50,502 nt of DNA from Planctomycetota bacterium (lineage in GTDB: Bacteria; Planctomycetota; PLA2). The notes beneath the pieces are model-generated. The model had not been told where the DNA came from and did no database searches. It saw only the letters and a list, made by a program, of their open reading frames with translations. Position numbers and translations under genes: made by a program. The stretch covers positions 1-50,502 of the forward strand of contig JAJFFH010000055.1 of assembly GCA_021776735.1 (NCBI GenBank), written 5' to 3'. This document shows, one piece after another, positions 1 through 8,405 of this stretch (positions are counted from its first letter, which is position 1; every line of letters begins with the position of its first letter).

Positions 1-34
1 AAGCCGGTGCATTCGACCACTCTGCCACCCCTCC
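1..34 (-). tRNA. tRNA-Ser, 5' part only (cut by window edge)
   Basis: Read on the minus strand from 34 to 1, the sequence starts with GGAGGGGT, followed by a D-arm with GCA pairing to TGC around AGTGGTCGAA, then CCGG and a pyrimidine pair entering the anticodon loop. This is the class II arrangement of bacterial tRNA-Ser. The anticodon, variable arm and 3' half lie outside the window, so the isoacceptor cannot be named. tRNA-Leu is less likely because of the GGAG start and D-loop. Confidence 0.7.
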
Positions 35-82
35 GTGGCGGCCGGTAGTTTAACCCACGCAACGGGTTACGCCAGATCAGGT
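31..82. repeat. 52-bp repeat beside tRNA-Ser (copy 1)
   Basis: This 52-bp stretch recurs at 42197-42248 in the same orientation with 47 of 52 bases identical. It begins at the first four bases of the tRNA-Ser gene and covers its upstream flank. Both copies contain an inverted repeat, TAACCC / GGGTTA, around a 7-base loop (about 51-69 here). It could be a terminator-like hairpin of an upstream gene, an IS end or an island boundary. Confidence 0.75.
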
Positions 83-450
83 CCTCTAGATCGTGGGCTT
101 GTCGCGACACGGAGCCACGTTAGCGGCCACGGATCGGAGCGTTAGGTGTCTGCGGCCTGACCGGTAGGTGCCGGGTGCGGATTCGCAGGCTGCCGTCGTG
201 GCGGGCACTGTCGGCCCGAGGTCGGCTCGTTCGAACGGCAGGCGTCGCCCGCGCGCACCCACCGTGCGGCCGTAGCGCGGGCAACGCGCGGCCCAGGCGA
301 GAAGGAGTGGATGTCTTCGCCGTTCCATGGCTTGTTGTGCTCCCGTTGACACAGAGCAGATCGATCCGAACGACGACCGCGTCTTGTCCGAAAACTCGGC
401 CGCCCGGAACTCGTTGACCAAGCGGACGTTGCGACTCACGCGATGAGTGC
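83..450. other. Gene-free stretch with two short interspersed repeats
   Basis: No reading frame here looks like a real gene. Two pieces recur elsewhere. Positions 208-234 (27 bp) are identical to 6865-6891, and 305-340 match 7433-7468 at 31 of 36 bases. Both partner sites are in the 6.6-7.6 kb debris zone, so these are probably relics of the same mobile or duplicated DNA. Beyond that I see nothing recognisable. Confidence 0.6.
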
Positions 451-685
451 ATGAGCGTCGATCTCTACCTGCTGCGTGTCCTCCTGACGACGTTGGCGGG
501 CTGGCTGACACGACGTAGTCGCCTGCCTCGTCGAGGAGAACCGCGTCCTGAAGGAGCAGCTCAAGGACAAGCGGCTCCAGCTTGGAAACGAGCGAATCAC
601 GAAACGCGCCTCGCCGTCGTGCGGTCCGGTTCGTTGCTGGGAACGGCTGGGCGGGATTCTGAAGCACTACGAGAGGGCCGCGTAG
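451..685 (+). pseudogene. Transposase/integrase-core remnant with internal deletion
   Basis: The start at 451 reads MSVDLYLLRVLLTTLAGWL. After a frameshift near 510 another frame continues as DVVACLVEENRVLKEQLKDK, and the same frame ends RCWERLGGILKHYERAA before the stop at 683-685. From family knowledge, the first two parts resemble the N-terminus and the last the C-terminus of a bacterial integrase-core transposase that normally exceeds 300 residues. The central DDE catalytic domain is missing, so this is a dead, internally deleted copy. The family assignment rests on remembered motifs, not a search. Confidence 0.6.
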
Positions 686-725
686 TGATGATCAGCTGAG
701 TTCTTGGACAGGACGAGAGTCAGGC

Positions 726-3677
726 TCAGTCCAGCCTTGGCGGCCAGGCCAGGCCGGGGGTGCGGCCCCACAGGCGGACGGCGCAGTGGCGCCCGTCGTG
801 GCGGCCGCCGGCGGTGGCGAGTTGGCTTCCGTCCGGGGCGAACGCGGCCGCCAATGCCGGACCCCCTTGGCGCAGGGTCAAGAGGCTCTCGCCGGTGGTG
901 GCCGCGAGAACATGCACGTCGGTTCCGGAAGCCGCCACCAGCAGGCGGCCATCCGGGGAGTACGTCACAGCGGCCACAGGCTTGAGGAATCGCGTCACCG
1001 CGATGCGCACACCGGTGTCCGCGTCCCAAACCGTCACGTGACCAGAGCGGGTGCCGACGGCCAGGCGGCGGGCGTTCGGGTGGAACGCGATCGTCTCGAT
1101 GGTGGCGGCGCCGTGCTCGGCAATCGTGCGCAGCCGCCGATACCCGTTGCGGACATCCCGCACGATCACATGCCCGCGCTCCGTGCTCGCATGCATTGCG
1201 CCATCGTGGCTGTACCCGTTGCACAACACCCACGATGCCTGTTCGAACCGGTGCACGGACGCACCGGTGTCCGCGTCGCGGATGGTGAGCACGTTCTCCG
1301 TATCGCCACACGCAAGATGGCCGCCGATTCCGCCCAGCGCGATCGACAACGGACGCCCGTCGGTCGCGACGGTTGCCGCCAGCGCGCCTGTCGCGGCGTT
1401 CCAGAACCGCAGTTTCTGATCGTTCGCGCCCGCGATCACGTGCCGGCCATCCGGCGTGACCACGACGCAGCTGACCCACTCGTCCTCGTCCTCCCATCGC
1501 AGCGTGCGGACCGTCGCGCCGGTCGCGCAATCGAAGATGCGCACGGCACCGTCGAAACACGCCGCCGCCAGCCAGCCACCGTCCGGCGCGTACGCGACCT
1601 CGCACGCAATCCGCGGCAACGCGGCGAGAAGCCGCTGCGGCGCCACGGTGTGCCCGGCCCACGAGCGCATCGTCCGGTCCGCCGCCCCCGACAACAGCGC
1701 GCCCGTCCCCGGATGAAAGCGCAACGAGGTGATGGAAGCCTCGTGCCCGATGTGAGTCCGAACACCACCCGCCTGCCAAACGCGGATCGTGCCGCTCTCG
1801 TGACCGCTCACGACGTCGCCGGTGGGCGCGAACGCGAGCACGGTTGCAGGATCACCCGCCGGAGCACGCACCGCGCGGGATTCGACCTCGATCGCGCCGT
1901 CGCGGAAGCCGATTGCCAGCCGCCCGTCGTCGGCGAACGCCAGCGCGGAGGCGGGGCGGTCGTCCGCCAAGCGGGTACGCATGTCGTCCCGCCATAGATC
2001 CACGAATCCATCGGCGCCAAGGGCCACGCGTCGACCATCCGTCGTCAGCGCCGCCGTGCTCACCTCGCGCGACGCAGCGGCCAGCTCCTGCACGATGGCT
2101 CCATCGGAGAGCCGGCGCAACCGCACGACACCTCCCTCGCCCACCGTGATGCACAGCCCTGCTCGTGCGTCCAACCGCACGGCGCTTTCATCGGGGAAAG
2201 CGAACTCGCGCACCGGCTCAAGCGTCGTCGGGTCCGCAAACGTAACGTCGCCGGCGTGCGTGCCCCATGCAACCAGGCCATCGGAAGTAAACGACGGCGT
2301 CCACGTCCAGCCCGCCACCGCACGCGACGCCGTCTCGCGGCCGGTCGCCGCGTCGAACGCGCGGATCGTCGCGCGATTCTCGTACCAGTCGCCGCACGCC
2401 GCGACGATGCGGTCGCCGTCCGGCGCGTACGCGGCGCGGACCTTGCCCTCGGTCACTTCGATCCGGCGTGCGCTCTGATCGACGCCCGCTGCGACGTACG
2501 ACCATTCCCAACCGCGCAGGCGAATCGGCGTCGCCAGAAGTCGACGGCGCGCGCCGGCGAGATCGTGGTCGCGCAGCGCGGCGTGCGCCGCCGCCAGGTT
2601 GGCAACGTACGCCTTGCGCTCGGCGACCTCGCGTGCCCGGGCATTCTCAAGCGCCAGGCCGCCGCCCACGATCGCCGCGGCCACGCTTACGACCACCAGC
2701 GAGACCAGCAACGCACACGTCACGCGATGACGACGCGCGAATCGACGCGCGTGGTAGTAAAGCCCACCCGCGCGCGCCTCGACGGGCCGGTGTTCGAGAA
2801 AGCGCCGGAGGTCGGCGGAGAACGCCGCCGCGGATGCGTAACGTCCCGCCCGCGCGGGCCGCGTCGCCTTGTCCGCGATCGCCACGACATCGCGCGATCC
2901 TCCCGGCACGAGTTCGCGCAACAGAACGCCGAGGGCGTACACGTCGGAGCGCACGTCGGGCGCGCTGTTGTCGGGCTCGATCTGCTCGGGGCTCATGTAC
3001 GGCAGCGTCCCGGCGCGTGCCCGGGGACCCTGTTCCCCGGCGAGCCGCGCGATGCCGAAATCGATGACCTTCGGGGCACCGCTCTCGTCCACAAGTACAT
3101 TGCCAGGTTTCAGGTCGCAGTGGATAACACCCTTTTGGTGGCCATGGTGCACCGCCTCGCCGACGCGTTCGAGGAGTTCGATCCGCGCACGTGGATCCCG
3201 CTCCATGGCCGCCTCGGTGAGCGGTCGCGCGCCCTCGACATATTCCAGCACGACGTAGAACCGGCCTTCGTGCACGCCCGCCTCGTAGACATGCGCCACG
3301 CCCGGGTGTTTCAAGCGCGCGAGGATCTCCGCTTCCGCGCGGAACTGCTCGACATTCGCACGGGCGCGCACGATTTTCAGCGCGACCGTGCGGCGGGGCT
3401 GGCTCTGCCACGCCTCGTAGACCGTGCCCGAACCGCCGCGGCCGAGCTCGCGCACGATCTCGTAGCCGCCCACGCGATCGCCGGGCTTGAACGCCGTCGG
3501 CGCGAGCGCGGGCGTCTCGAGGAAATCACCCAGCCCGTCGCGCGCGGCGAGCAGCGACTCCACCTCCGCGCGCAACGTCGCGTCGTCGCCGCACGCCTCG
3601 TCGAGCACCCGCGTCCGGTCCGCGGACGGCGCCTCGCGCACCCGCGTGAACACGTCAAGCACCCGTTCGAGGCTCAC
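726..3677 (-). CDS. Membrane Ser/Thr protein kinase with C-terminal WD40 repeats
   Basis: A 983-residue protein. The GTG start at 3677 overlaps the TGA stop of the upstream sigma factor gene as GTGA, which is why I prefer it over longer starts. The kinase domain spans about residues 72-297, with a glycine-rich loop (GRGGSGTVYEA), the VALK lysine, the catalytic loop HCDLKPGN (186-193), DFG (206-208) and GTLPYMSPEQ. The HRD arginine is a cysteine, so it is a non-RD kinase. A transmembrane helix lies at about 319-342. Residues from about 400 to the end are WD40-type repeats such as TVRTLRWEDEDEWVSCV and GHVTVWDADTG, probably a sensing or docking propeller. Coupling to an ECF gene suggests the kinase acts on, or is made with, that sigma factor. 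Kinase targets are unknown. Confidence 0.93.
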   Translation of the reverse strand: MSLERVLDVFTRVREAPSADRTRVLDEACGDDATLRAEVESLLAARDGLGDFLETPALAPTAFKPGDRVGGYEIVRELGRGGSGTVYEAWQSQPRRTVALKIVRARANVEQFRAEAEILARLKHPGVAHVYEAGVHEGRFYVVLEYVEGARPLTEAAMERDPRARIELLERVGEAVHHGHQKGVIHCDLKPGNVLVDESGAPKVIDFGIARLAGEQGPRARAGTLPYMSPEQIEPDNSAPDVRSDVYALGVLLRELVPGGSRDVVAIADKATRPARAGRYASAAAFSADLRRFLEHRPVEARAGGLYYHARRFARRHRVTCALLVSLVVVSVAAAIVGGGLALENARAREVAERKAYVANLAAAHAALRDHDLAGARRRLLATPIRLRGWEWSYVAAGVDQSARRIEVTEGKVRAAYAPDGDRIVAACGDWYENRATIRAFDAATGRETASRAVAGWTWTPSFTSDGLVAWGTHAGDVTFADPTTLEPVREFAFPDESAVRLDARAGLCITVGEGGVVRLRRLSDGAIVQELAAASREVSTAALTTDGRRVALGADGFVDLWRDDMRTRLADDRPASALAFADDGRLAIGFRDGAIEVESRAVRAPAGDPATVLAFAPTGDVVSGHESGTIRVWQAGGVRTHIGHEASITSLRFHPGTGALLSGAADRTMRSWAGHTVAPQRLLAALPRIACEVAYAPDGGWLAAACFDGAVRIFDCATGATVRTLRWEDEDEWVSCVVVTPDGRHVIAGANDQKLRFWNAATGALAATVATDGRPLSIALGGIGGHLACGDTENVLTIRDADTGASVHRFEQASWVLCNGYSHDGAMHASTERGHVIVRDVRNGYRRLRTIAEHGAATIETIAFHPNARRLAVGTRSGHVTVWDADTGVRIAVTRFLKPVAAVTYSPDGRLLVAASGTDVHVLAATTGESLLTLRQGGPALAAAFAPDGSQLATAGGRHDGRHCAVRLWGRTPGLAWPPRLD

Positions 3678-4228
3678 GGCGAGAACTCCCGGAAGAGCCA
3701 GGCGCGCGCCAGTTCCCACTGCGCGACGACGCGCCGGCGCGAAAGACCCATCACCGCCGCGGTCTCATCGCCGGTCAATCCCGCGAAGAAACGCAGCTCG
3801 ACGACGCGGCTCAGGCTCGGGTCGGCGCGTTCCAGCTTCTCGAGCGCGTCATGAATGGCGAGGACATCCTCGGCCGACGGCGCCCCGGAACTCGCCGCGC
3901 CGTCCCAGGTCACCCGGACTCGATCACCGCCGCGTTTTTGCGTGGCCCGCGCCCGCGCGATATCGACCAGGATGCGCCTCATGACCCGCGCCGCCGCGCC
4001 GAAGAAATGTGCGCGATCCTCGAACGAAGCGTCCTTGTCGCCGAGCAGCCGCAAGTAGGCCTCGTGAACCAGTGCAGTGGGCTGCAGGGTGTGGCCCTGG
4101 CGCTCGCGACGCATCTGCGTCTCGGCGAGTCCCTTCAACTCGTCGTACACCCGCTCCAGCAGCGCCTCTTCGGCACCCGGCGCGTCGCGCCCTAGTTCAT
4201 CGAGAATCCTCGTGATGTCGCCTTCCAC
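3674..4228 (-). CDS. ECF-type RNA polymerase sigma factor (Sigma70_ECF group)
   Basis: A 184-residue protein directing RNA polymerase to alternative promoters. Region 2 is visible as LQPTALVHEAYLRLL and region 4 as a helix-turn-helix, TGDETAAVMGLSRRRVVAQW. The form, with RMRR-like segments and RVMRRILVDIARAR, fits the Sigma70_ECF subfamily (the TIGR02999-like group), which in Planctomycetota, Acidobacteriota and relatives is commonly adjacent to Ser/Thr kinase genes. It overlaps the downstream kinase start by 4 bases (GTGA), indicating translational coupling. No anti-sigma gene is adjacent, so control may run through the kinase; that is inference. Confidence 0.93.
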   Translation of the reverse strand: MEGDITRILDELGRDAPGAEEALLERVYDELKGLAETQMRRERQGHTLQPTALVHEAYLRLLGDKDASFEDRAHFFGAAARVMRRILVDIARARATQKRGGDRVRVTWDGAASSGAPSAEDVLAIHDALEKLERADPSLSRVVELRFFAGLTGDETAAVMGLSRRRVVAQWELARAWLFREFSP

Positions 4229-4291
4229 GGTTTCCTGCGCGATTCTCTCAAAAAGTGCGCACTCGGGGTACGGATCACGCAGGGACAGACG

Positions 4292-6610
4292 ATGCGCTAT
4301 CTCCTCCTGTTCTCCCTGTGCCTGATGGCCGCGTGCACCGACCTCCCCGCCGCGCTAAGTGTCGATCCCCTACTGTTTCACTTTTGCTGGCCGGAAGGAA
4401 CACCGTCCGCGACTCCGGATGACCCAGAGAGCAGGGTCTACGTCGGCACGGTTTCGATAACCGGCCTAAGGGTCGAGTTGGGGAGTGTGACACTTGTTTC
4501 CGCCACGGACGGGTTGGCCCTCGATGCCTCTGTCACCGATTCGGCCGGCACGCTCGATGTCTACGCGACCAAACCGCTTCCGTCCAGCTCAACGTTGCAG
4601 TTCCGGCTCTTCTTCGAGACCGACGGGTTCTTCGGGGACCACGATCAGAGCGAGACGTTCGACGTACGCGTGCTGTGTGGCGACGTCGAACCGCCGCCGC
4701 CTCCCTCTCCCTTCCCCGGCGTTGGCCCGCCGCAGGTGGCAATGAACGGGAGCGGCGACGCGGTCGTCGTCTATCGCGTGGACGACGAGATCCGCGCGCA
4801 GCGGTTTCTCGACTCTGGCGGCTGGCAGGCGGAGCGCACGCTCTTCATCGGTGGCCCGAGCGATCCGTCGGGCGACCTGGACGTTGCGATGGACACCGAA
4901 CGCGCGATGGTCGTGTGGGAGCAGGAGACAAACGTGGTCCGATCCATCGAACTCAACGTCCTGACCGACGTCCTCGCGCCGGCCGTGCAGCTCGACGACG
5001 CGTTCTTTGGCGTGCACGCGCCGCGTGCCGCGGCCACGCCGTTCGGCACGACGTTCAAGCTGGGCGCGTGGCTGGAGGAGGTCGTCGCTGGGACGTCGGG
5101 GATTCCGCAACTCGGTTTGTTCGCGGCGATGCCGGGCCTCAATCCGGACCGAGTCGATGACGAGCAAAATCCGCCCCAGTCGGTCGGCGCATTCGACCTC
5201 GCCGTGGACCAATTCGACCGCGGTCTGGCGGTCTGGGCGCATCCCGACATCAGCCGGCACCGGATTCTCGCCGCGCGCTTCGCCGGCGGCGCGTGGACGG
5301 AGCCCGTGGAAATCGACAGCGATCCGGACGCGGGTACGGGTGCGCCCTCGCTCGCGCTCGATGCGTCCGCCAACGGCATCGTAGCCTACCGACGGGCGGG
5401 GGTGGTCCACGCCAAGCGCTACGACGGCGCGACAAACCAGTGGAGCGTCGCCGAGGCACTCGGCGACGGATTGCGCATGGACGCCCGGCCGACCGCGGTG
5501 GCCAACGCCGCCGGGCAGGTTCTGGTCGCCTGGCCGACCGACACCGACACGCGCGCCCGCCTTTACACGCCCGGAACCGGCTGGAGCCCGCTCCACCTGT
5601 TCGACAGCCAAAGCAGGCGCGTGTTTCCCGGACTCGACGGCGACGGCAACATGCGGGTGGTCGGCGACGACGGTACGCTCGTCTGGACCGCGAGCCGTCG
5701 CGCCGGGGGGGACTGGAGTTCACGCGAGACTATCGGCAACGGCCAGCTTGGCGACTTCGCCATGGACGCGAGCGGACGTGGCGTCGCGGCCTGGCTTAGT
5801 GGCGCGGTGATCGCTACGCGAGTCTTCGAGTTGCCCCCGAGCGACGGCAATGTCGTGTTCGCGACGTACCGCGACGGGCAGCTCGAGATCTACAAGCAGA
5901 TCGATGGTGTCGACACGCCGCTGACCGACGACCCCGCGTCCGACACCAGTCCCGCGTGGTCGCCGGACCGGGCCGCCGTCGCGTTTGTGAGCGACCGCGA
6001 TCACCCCGGCACCGGCCTGTTCGAGCTGTACGTCATCGACCTCGACGGCGCCAACGAGACCCGCATGACCGGCGTGACGGACGACGGCGGCTTCACTGTC
6101 TCCGATCCGGCGTGGTCACCGGACGGCCAGACGATAACTTTCGTGTTGTCCCGCCCGCAAGCACCGCCGGCGATCTATTCCGTGCCGGCAGGCGGGGGGC
6201 TGCCCGACTTGTTGCTCGAACGTCCCGGCGCCACTTCCATCGCCTCGCCGACGTGGGGGCCCGACGGCATTCGCATCGCCTACGAGGAGGACGCGGAGAT
6301 CCTTCTGTTCGACGTGACCGTCGCGATTCCGATTCCGCAAAGGCTCGTCGAGGGCAGCGATCCCGACTGGTTCGGGAGCGCGATCGTCTTCACGCATGGG
6401 GGGAATCTCTGTCAGTACGATGTCGACACGCAAGTAGAGACGACGCTGCTCGCGACCGCCGACGCGGACGTGGCCCCGGCGTACTCGGTGGACGGCACGG
6501 AGATCTACTTCGTCCGCCAAACGTTCGAACCACGCGTCATGCGTCTGGCCGCCGGACGAGTCGAGGAGCTGCCCGGACAGGCAGCCGGCGGCACCAGCCC
6601 GGACGGGTGA
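4292..6610 (+). CDS. Secreted lipoprotein-like TolB/PD40 beta-propeller protein
   Basis: A 772-residue protein. The N-terminus MRYLLLFSLCLMAAC has a lipobox-like LMAAC with Cys15, so it is probably a lipoprotein outside the cytoplasmic membrane. Residues of about 20-145 form an unrecognised beta-rich domain ending in a proline-rich linker. Two propeller-like regions follow. The last 260 residues carry PD40/TolB repeats: TSPAWSPDRAAVAFVSDRD, SDPAWSPDGQTITFVLS and ASPTWGPDGIRIAYEED. The function is probably binding or sensing; no catalytic motif is seen. It is divergent from the ECF/kinase unit with 63 bp between starts, and may be part of the same regulon. Confidence 0.85.
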   Translation: MRYLLLFSLCLMAACTDLPAALSVDPLLFHFCWPEGTPSATPDDPESRVYVGTVSITGLRVELGSVTLVSATDGLALDASVTDSAGTLDVYATKPLPSSSTLQFRLFFETDGFFGDHDQSETFDVRVLCGDVEPPPPPSPFPGVGPPQVAMNGSGDAVVVYRVDDEIRAQRFLDSGGWQAERTLFIGGPSDPSGDLDVAMDTERAMVVWEQETNVVRSIELNVLTDVLAPAVQLDDAFFGVHAPRAAATPFGTTFKLGAWLEEVVAGTSGIPQLGLFAAMPGLNPDRVDDEQNPPQSVGAFDLAVDQFDRGLAVWAHPDISRHRILAARFAGGAWTEPVEIDSDPDAGTGAPSLALDASANGIVAYRRAGVVHAKRYDGATNQWSVAEALGDGLRMDARPTAVANAAGQVLVAWPTDTDTRARLYTPGTGWSPLHLFDSQSRRVFPGLDGDGNMRVVGDDGTLVWTASRRAGGDWSSRETIGNGQLGDFAMDASGRGVAAWLSGAVIATRVFELPPSDGNVVFATYRDGQLEIYKQIDGVDTPLTDDPASDTSPAWSPDRAAVAFVSDRDHPGTGLFELYVIDLDGANETRMTGVTDDGGFTVSDPAWSPDGQTITFVLSRPQAPPAIYSVPAGGGLPDLLLERPGATSIASPTWGPDGIRIAYEEDAEILLFDVTVAIPIPQRLVEGSDPDWFGSAIVFTHGGNLCQYDVDTQVETTLLATADADVAPAYSVDGTEIYFVRQTFEPRVMRLAAGRVEELPGQAAGGTSPDG

Positions 6611-6723
6611 GCCGGTTTGCGTGCCCGTCGCGTCGGGGCATTCAATGACGATGGAGCCCGCCGAGGTACGCGCGAGCATGTGGCGGACGAGGTTCATCGC
6701 CGGACGATGAGTCCGGCCGTCGA

Positions 6724-6752
6724 TTGACGCAAGCGGCGAGGCTGCGTAGGTT
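6724..6752 (+). promoter_or_regulatory. Sigma70-like promoter candidate
   Basis: TTGACG, 17 bases, TAGGTT. The start TTGACGCAAGCG is shared with a second promoter-like site at 10222-10250, which has the same spacing and a TAAAGT -10. No convincing gene lies just downstream here, so it may be an orphan copy. Confidence 0.35.
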
Positions 6753-6786
6753 CGAGACTCGCGTGATGGGCGAGCCCTCGCCTCCG

Positions 6787-6849
6787 GTGCGCCTGCGGCG
6801 CCGGTCGGAATTTCTCATTGGCCTGCTGTGTTCCTCAAGGAACGTGTTG
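6787..6849. repeat. 63-bp interspersed repeat with palindrome (copy 1)
   Basis: This matches 20966-21028 at 59 of 63 bases in the same orientation. It contains the inverted repeat GTTCCT / AGGAAC near its right end and a GC-rich partial palindrome (GCGCC..GGCGCC) at its left end. Both copies lie in gene-free DNA, so it behaves like a small intergenic repeat family. Confidence 0.7.
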
Positions 6850-6950
6850 CCGCCCGTGCGCACGCTGTCGGCCCGAGGTCGGCTCGTTCGAGGGTTGCGC
6901 CTCTCGGCCCACAGATGTGCGGCTCCGTGGTGCGTCAAACGCCCAAGCCC

Positions 6951-7166
6951 CTACTTCGGGCGAAGCCCGATCCGTGAGCGGATCCAATCAGACACCGTCA
7001 TGTCCGCCGCCTGGGCGCGGGCTTTGATCGTCTTACGTTCGCTCGCGGTTACGGTGCAGCCGACATAGAACGAACGCCTCCGGTCTCGCGGCAATGAAGG
7101 CCTGCCGGGACCGCGCTTTTTCATCAAGCGAAAACTATCGAAGGCGAACCCTCGCCTAGTTTTCAT
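6951..7166 (-). CDS. Small ribbon-helix-helix-like (MobC-type) protein
   Basis: A 71-residue basic protein starting MKTRRGFAFDSF. The middle, RRSFYVGCTVTASERKTIKA, and the end, AADMTVSDWIRSRIGLRPK, match the pattern of ribbon-helix-helix DNA-binding proteins, including plasmid mobilisation accessory proteins: a short beta strand, then helices with S-D-W-I-R. An ATG start is clear. The last 49 bp of the gene are repeated at 8406-8454, encoding SDWIRSQIGLGPK. Function is inferred from fold pattern only; it could equally be an antitoxin-like regulator without its toxin. Confidence 0.55.
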   Translation of the reverse strand: MKTRRGFAFDSFRLMKKRGPGRPSLPRDRRRSFYVGCTVTASERKTIKARAQAADMTVSDWIRSRIGLRPK

Positions 7167-7186
7167 CTATGGTTTATTGTCCAGTC

Positions 7187-7423
7187 ATGAGTCGTCGCGC
7201 AACGTGGCTTGACTGGGTGGTAGGGAAGTCCTCAAGTCCGTGGAACGTACTGGCGTTCTTCGGCATCGTGGCGGCTCTCTTGTTCGGGGCTGCGGATGTC
7301 TTTCCCCCGGCGAGAGAGAATCCAGACAAGACATCGGAGTCGGCGCACAGGAGCAGAGCCCAACGTGATGGGGCGGAGGGGGCCGGCGTGCCGGGTGCGG
7401 GCGACTCGACGCCGGGGCGCTAG
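7187..7423 (+). CDS. Possible small membrane protein, unrecognised
   Basis: A 78-residue frame starting MSRRATWLDWVVGKSSSPW with one hydrophobic segment (WNVLAFFGIVAALLFGA), then a charged, low-complexity tail. It is divergent from the ribbon-helix-helix-like gene with about 20 bp between starts. I do not recognise it. The tail overlaps DNA resembling the repeats near 170-340, so the real C-terminus may have been lost. It could be chance coding. Confidence 0.3.
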   Translation: MSRRATWLDWVVGKSSSPWNVLAFFGIVAALLFGAADVFPPARENPDKTSESAHRSRAQRDGAEGAGVPGAGDSTPGR

Positions 7424-7649
7424 GGCGGGATTGAGTGGATGTAGTCGCTGTCCCATGGCTTGTCGTGCATGTTTCGTCCTGCTCGCGCGGGCCGGGTCGT
7501 TCCCTTGCGCCAGGCAGAGGGCTGGGACTTTGGGCCGATTCGCAGACCACGGTGCCACTGGAAACGGCAAGAGAAAAGGGGACCCCTGCGGCGAGACGTA
7601 CTCCCCGAAATCGAGTCCGGGTTGAATGAGAGTCTTTGGGCCGCGAGGC
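7424..7649. other. Gap before IS remnant, contains a repeat
   Basis: Positions 7433-7468 match 305-340 at 31 of 36 bases (GAGTGGATGT....CCATGGCTTGT). Nothing else in this gap is recognisable on either strand. Confidence 0.5.
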
Positions 7650-7661
7650 CAGGAGACGAAG

Positions 7662-7898
7662 ATGAAAAAGCACCCGACGGATCAGATCATCCGGAAGCTG
7701 CGTGAGGCGGAGGCCCTGAGCAGCCAAGGCAAGGGAACCGCCGAGATCTGCCAGGCGCTGGAGATCAGCGCCCAGACGTACTACCGCTGGAAATCGCGGT
7801 ACGGACGGCTGGACAAGGACGAGTCGCTCCGTCTGCGGAAGCTGGAGGAGGAGAATCGGCGGCTGTCGCCGACCAGGCGCTCGATCTTCAGATCCTGA
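7662..7898 (+). pseudogene. IS3-family OrfA (helix-turn-helix), frameshifted end
   Basis: The ATG at 7662 follows AGGAG at a good distance. The protein begins MKKHPTDQIIRKLREAE and has the classical OrfA helix-turn-helix (GTAEICQALEISAQTYYRWK) and a leucine-zipper-like end (LRKLEEENRRL). After position 7864 the expected continuation VADQALDLQILREV appears in the next frame, so a small deletion broke the end. From family knowledge OrfA binds the IS ends and, by programmed frameshift with OrfB, makes the transposase. Confidence 0.8.
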
Positions 7899-7914
7899 GG
7901 GAGGTCACCAAGGG

Positions 7915-8405
7915 AAGGTAGGCCCGGTTCGCGAGCGTGAAGCGGTCCGCTTTGCGCAGCGCAAGCTGGGCGTTTCCGAGCGACGTGCCTGCAAGGCCCT
8001 TGGGGTCTGGCGGTCCACTCTCCGGTACAAGTCGAAGGTCGGCGCGTTCACGCGCCGACTGCTGACCCGCATTCTTGAGTTCGTCGCTCTGCACCCGCGG
8101 TACGGGTGCAAGCGAATCTGGGCGCTCCTGCGCCGGGACGGATGGCGCGTGAACCTCAAGCGTATCCACCGGCTCTGGAAGCAGGAGGGCCTGCGGGTGC
8201 CGAAGAAGGCCAAAAGGAGGCGTCGCCGCGGGTCGAGCGCGAACGCGTGTCATCGGCTCCGAGCAACCCACAAGAATCACGTGTGGACGCTGGACTTCGC
8301 GTTCGACGTCACCGAGCAGGGGCGGCAGCTGAAGTTCCTGCCCGTGGTGGACGAGTTCACGCGTGAGTGCCACGCGATCCTTGTGGCGACATCGATCCGA
8401 TCGAC
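7915..8405 (+). pseudogene. IS3-family OrfB transposase, 3'-truncated
   Basis: The readable frame from 7915 has KVGPVREREAVRFAQRKLG, then HPRYGCKRIWALLRRDGWRV and KRIHRLWKQEGLRVP, the HTH_21 part of IS3 OrfB. The integrase core follows with HVWTLDFAFDV (first catalytic Asp) and VVDEFTRECHAI. The reading then stops being transposase after LVATSIRS at about 8405, so the second Asp and the Glu of the DDE triad are absent. No proper start codon precedes it, as expected for an OrfB made by frameshifting. Confidence 0.8.

Larger units (their letters stand above)
6611..6950. other. Gene-free debris zone with repeats and a hairpin
   Basis: No convincing gene. A hairpin at 6700-6716 (CCGGAC, 5-base loop, GTCCGG) follows the propeller gene and may help terminate it, although no T-run follows. 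A promoter-like pair lies at 6724-6752, a 63-bp repeat at 6787-6849 and a 27-bp repeat at 6865-6891. The reading frame downstream of the promoter-like site shows no recognisable protein. Confidence 0.6.
7650..8405 (+). mobile_element. Truncated IS3-family insertion sequence
   Basis: It contains an orfA-like gene (7662-7898) followed in another frame by an orfB-like gene (7915-8405), the normal IS3 layout. orfA is frameshifted near 7864, and orfB stops shortly after the first catalytic Asp of the DDE domain, where it meets the 49-bp repeat at 8406. No terminal inverted repeats could be identified. The element should be immobile. Confidence 0.8.

Noticed and set aside
2256..3854. 532-residue plus-strand open frame
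   Set aside because: Antisense to the kinase gene, with no recognisable motif; composition typical of shadows in GC-rich DNA.
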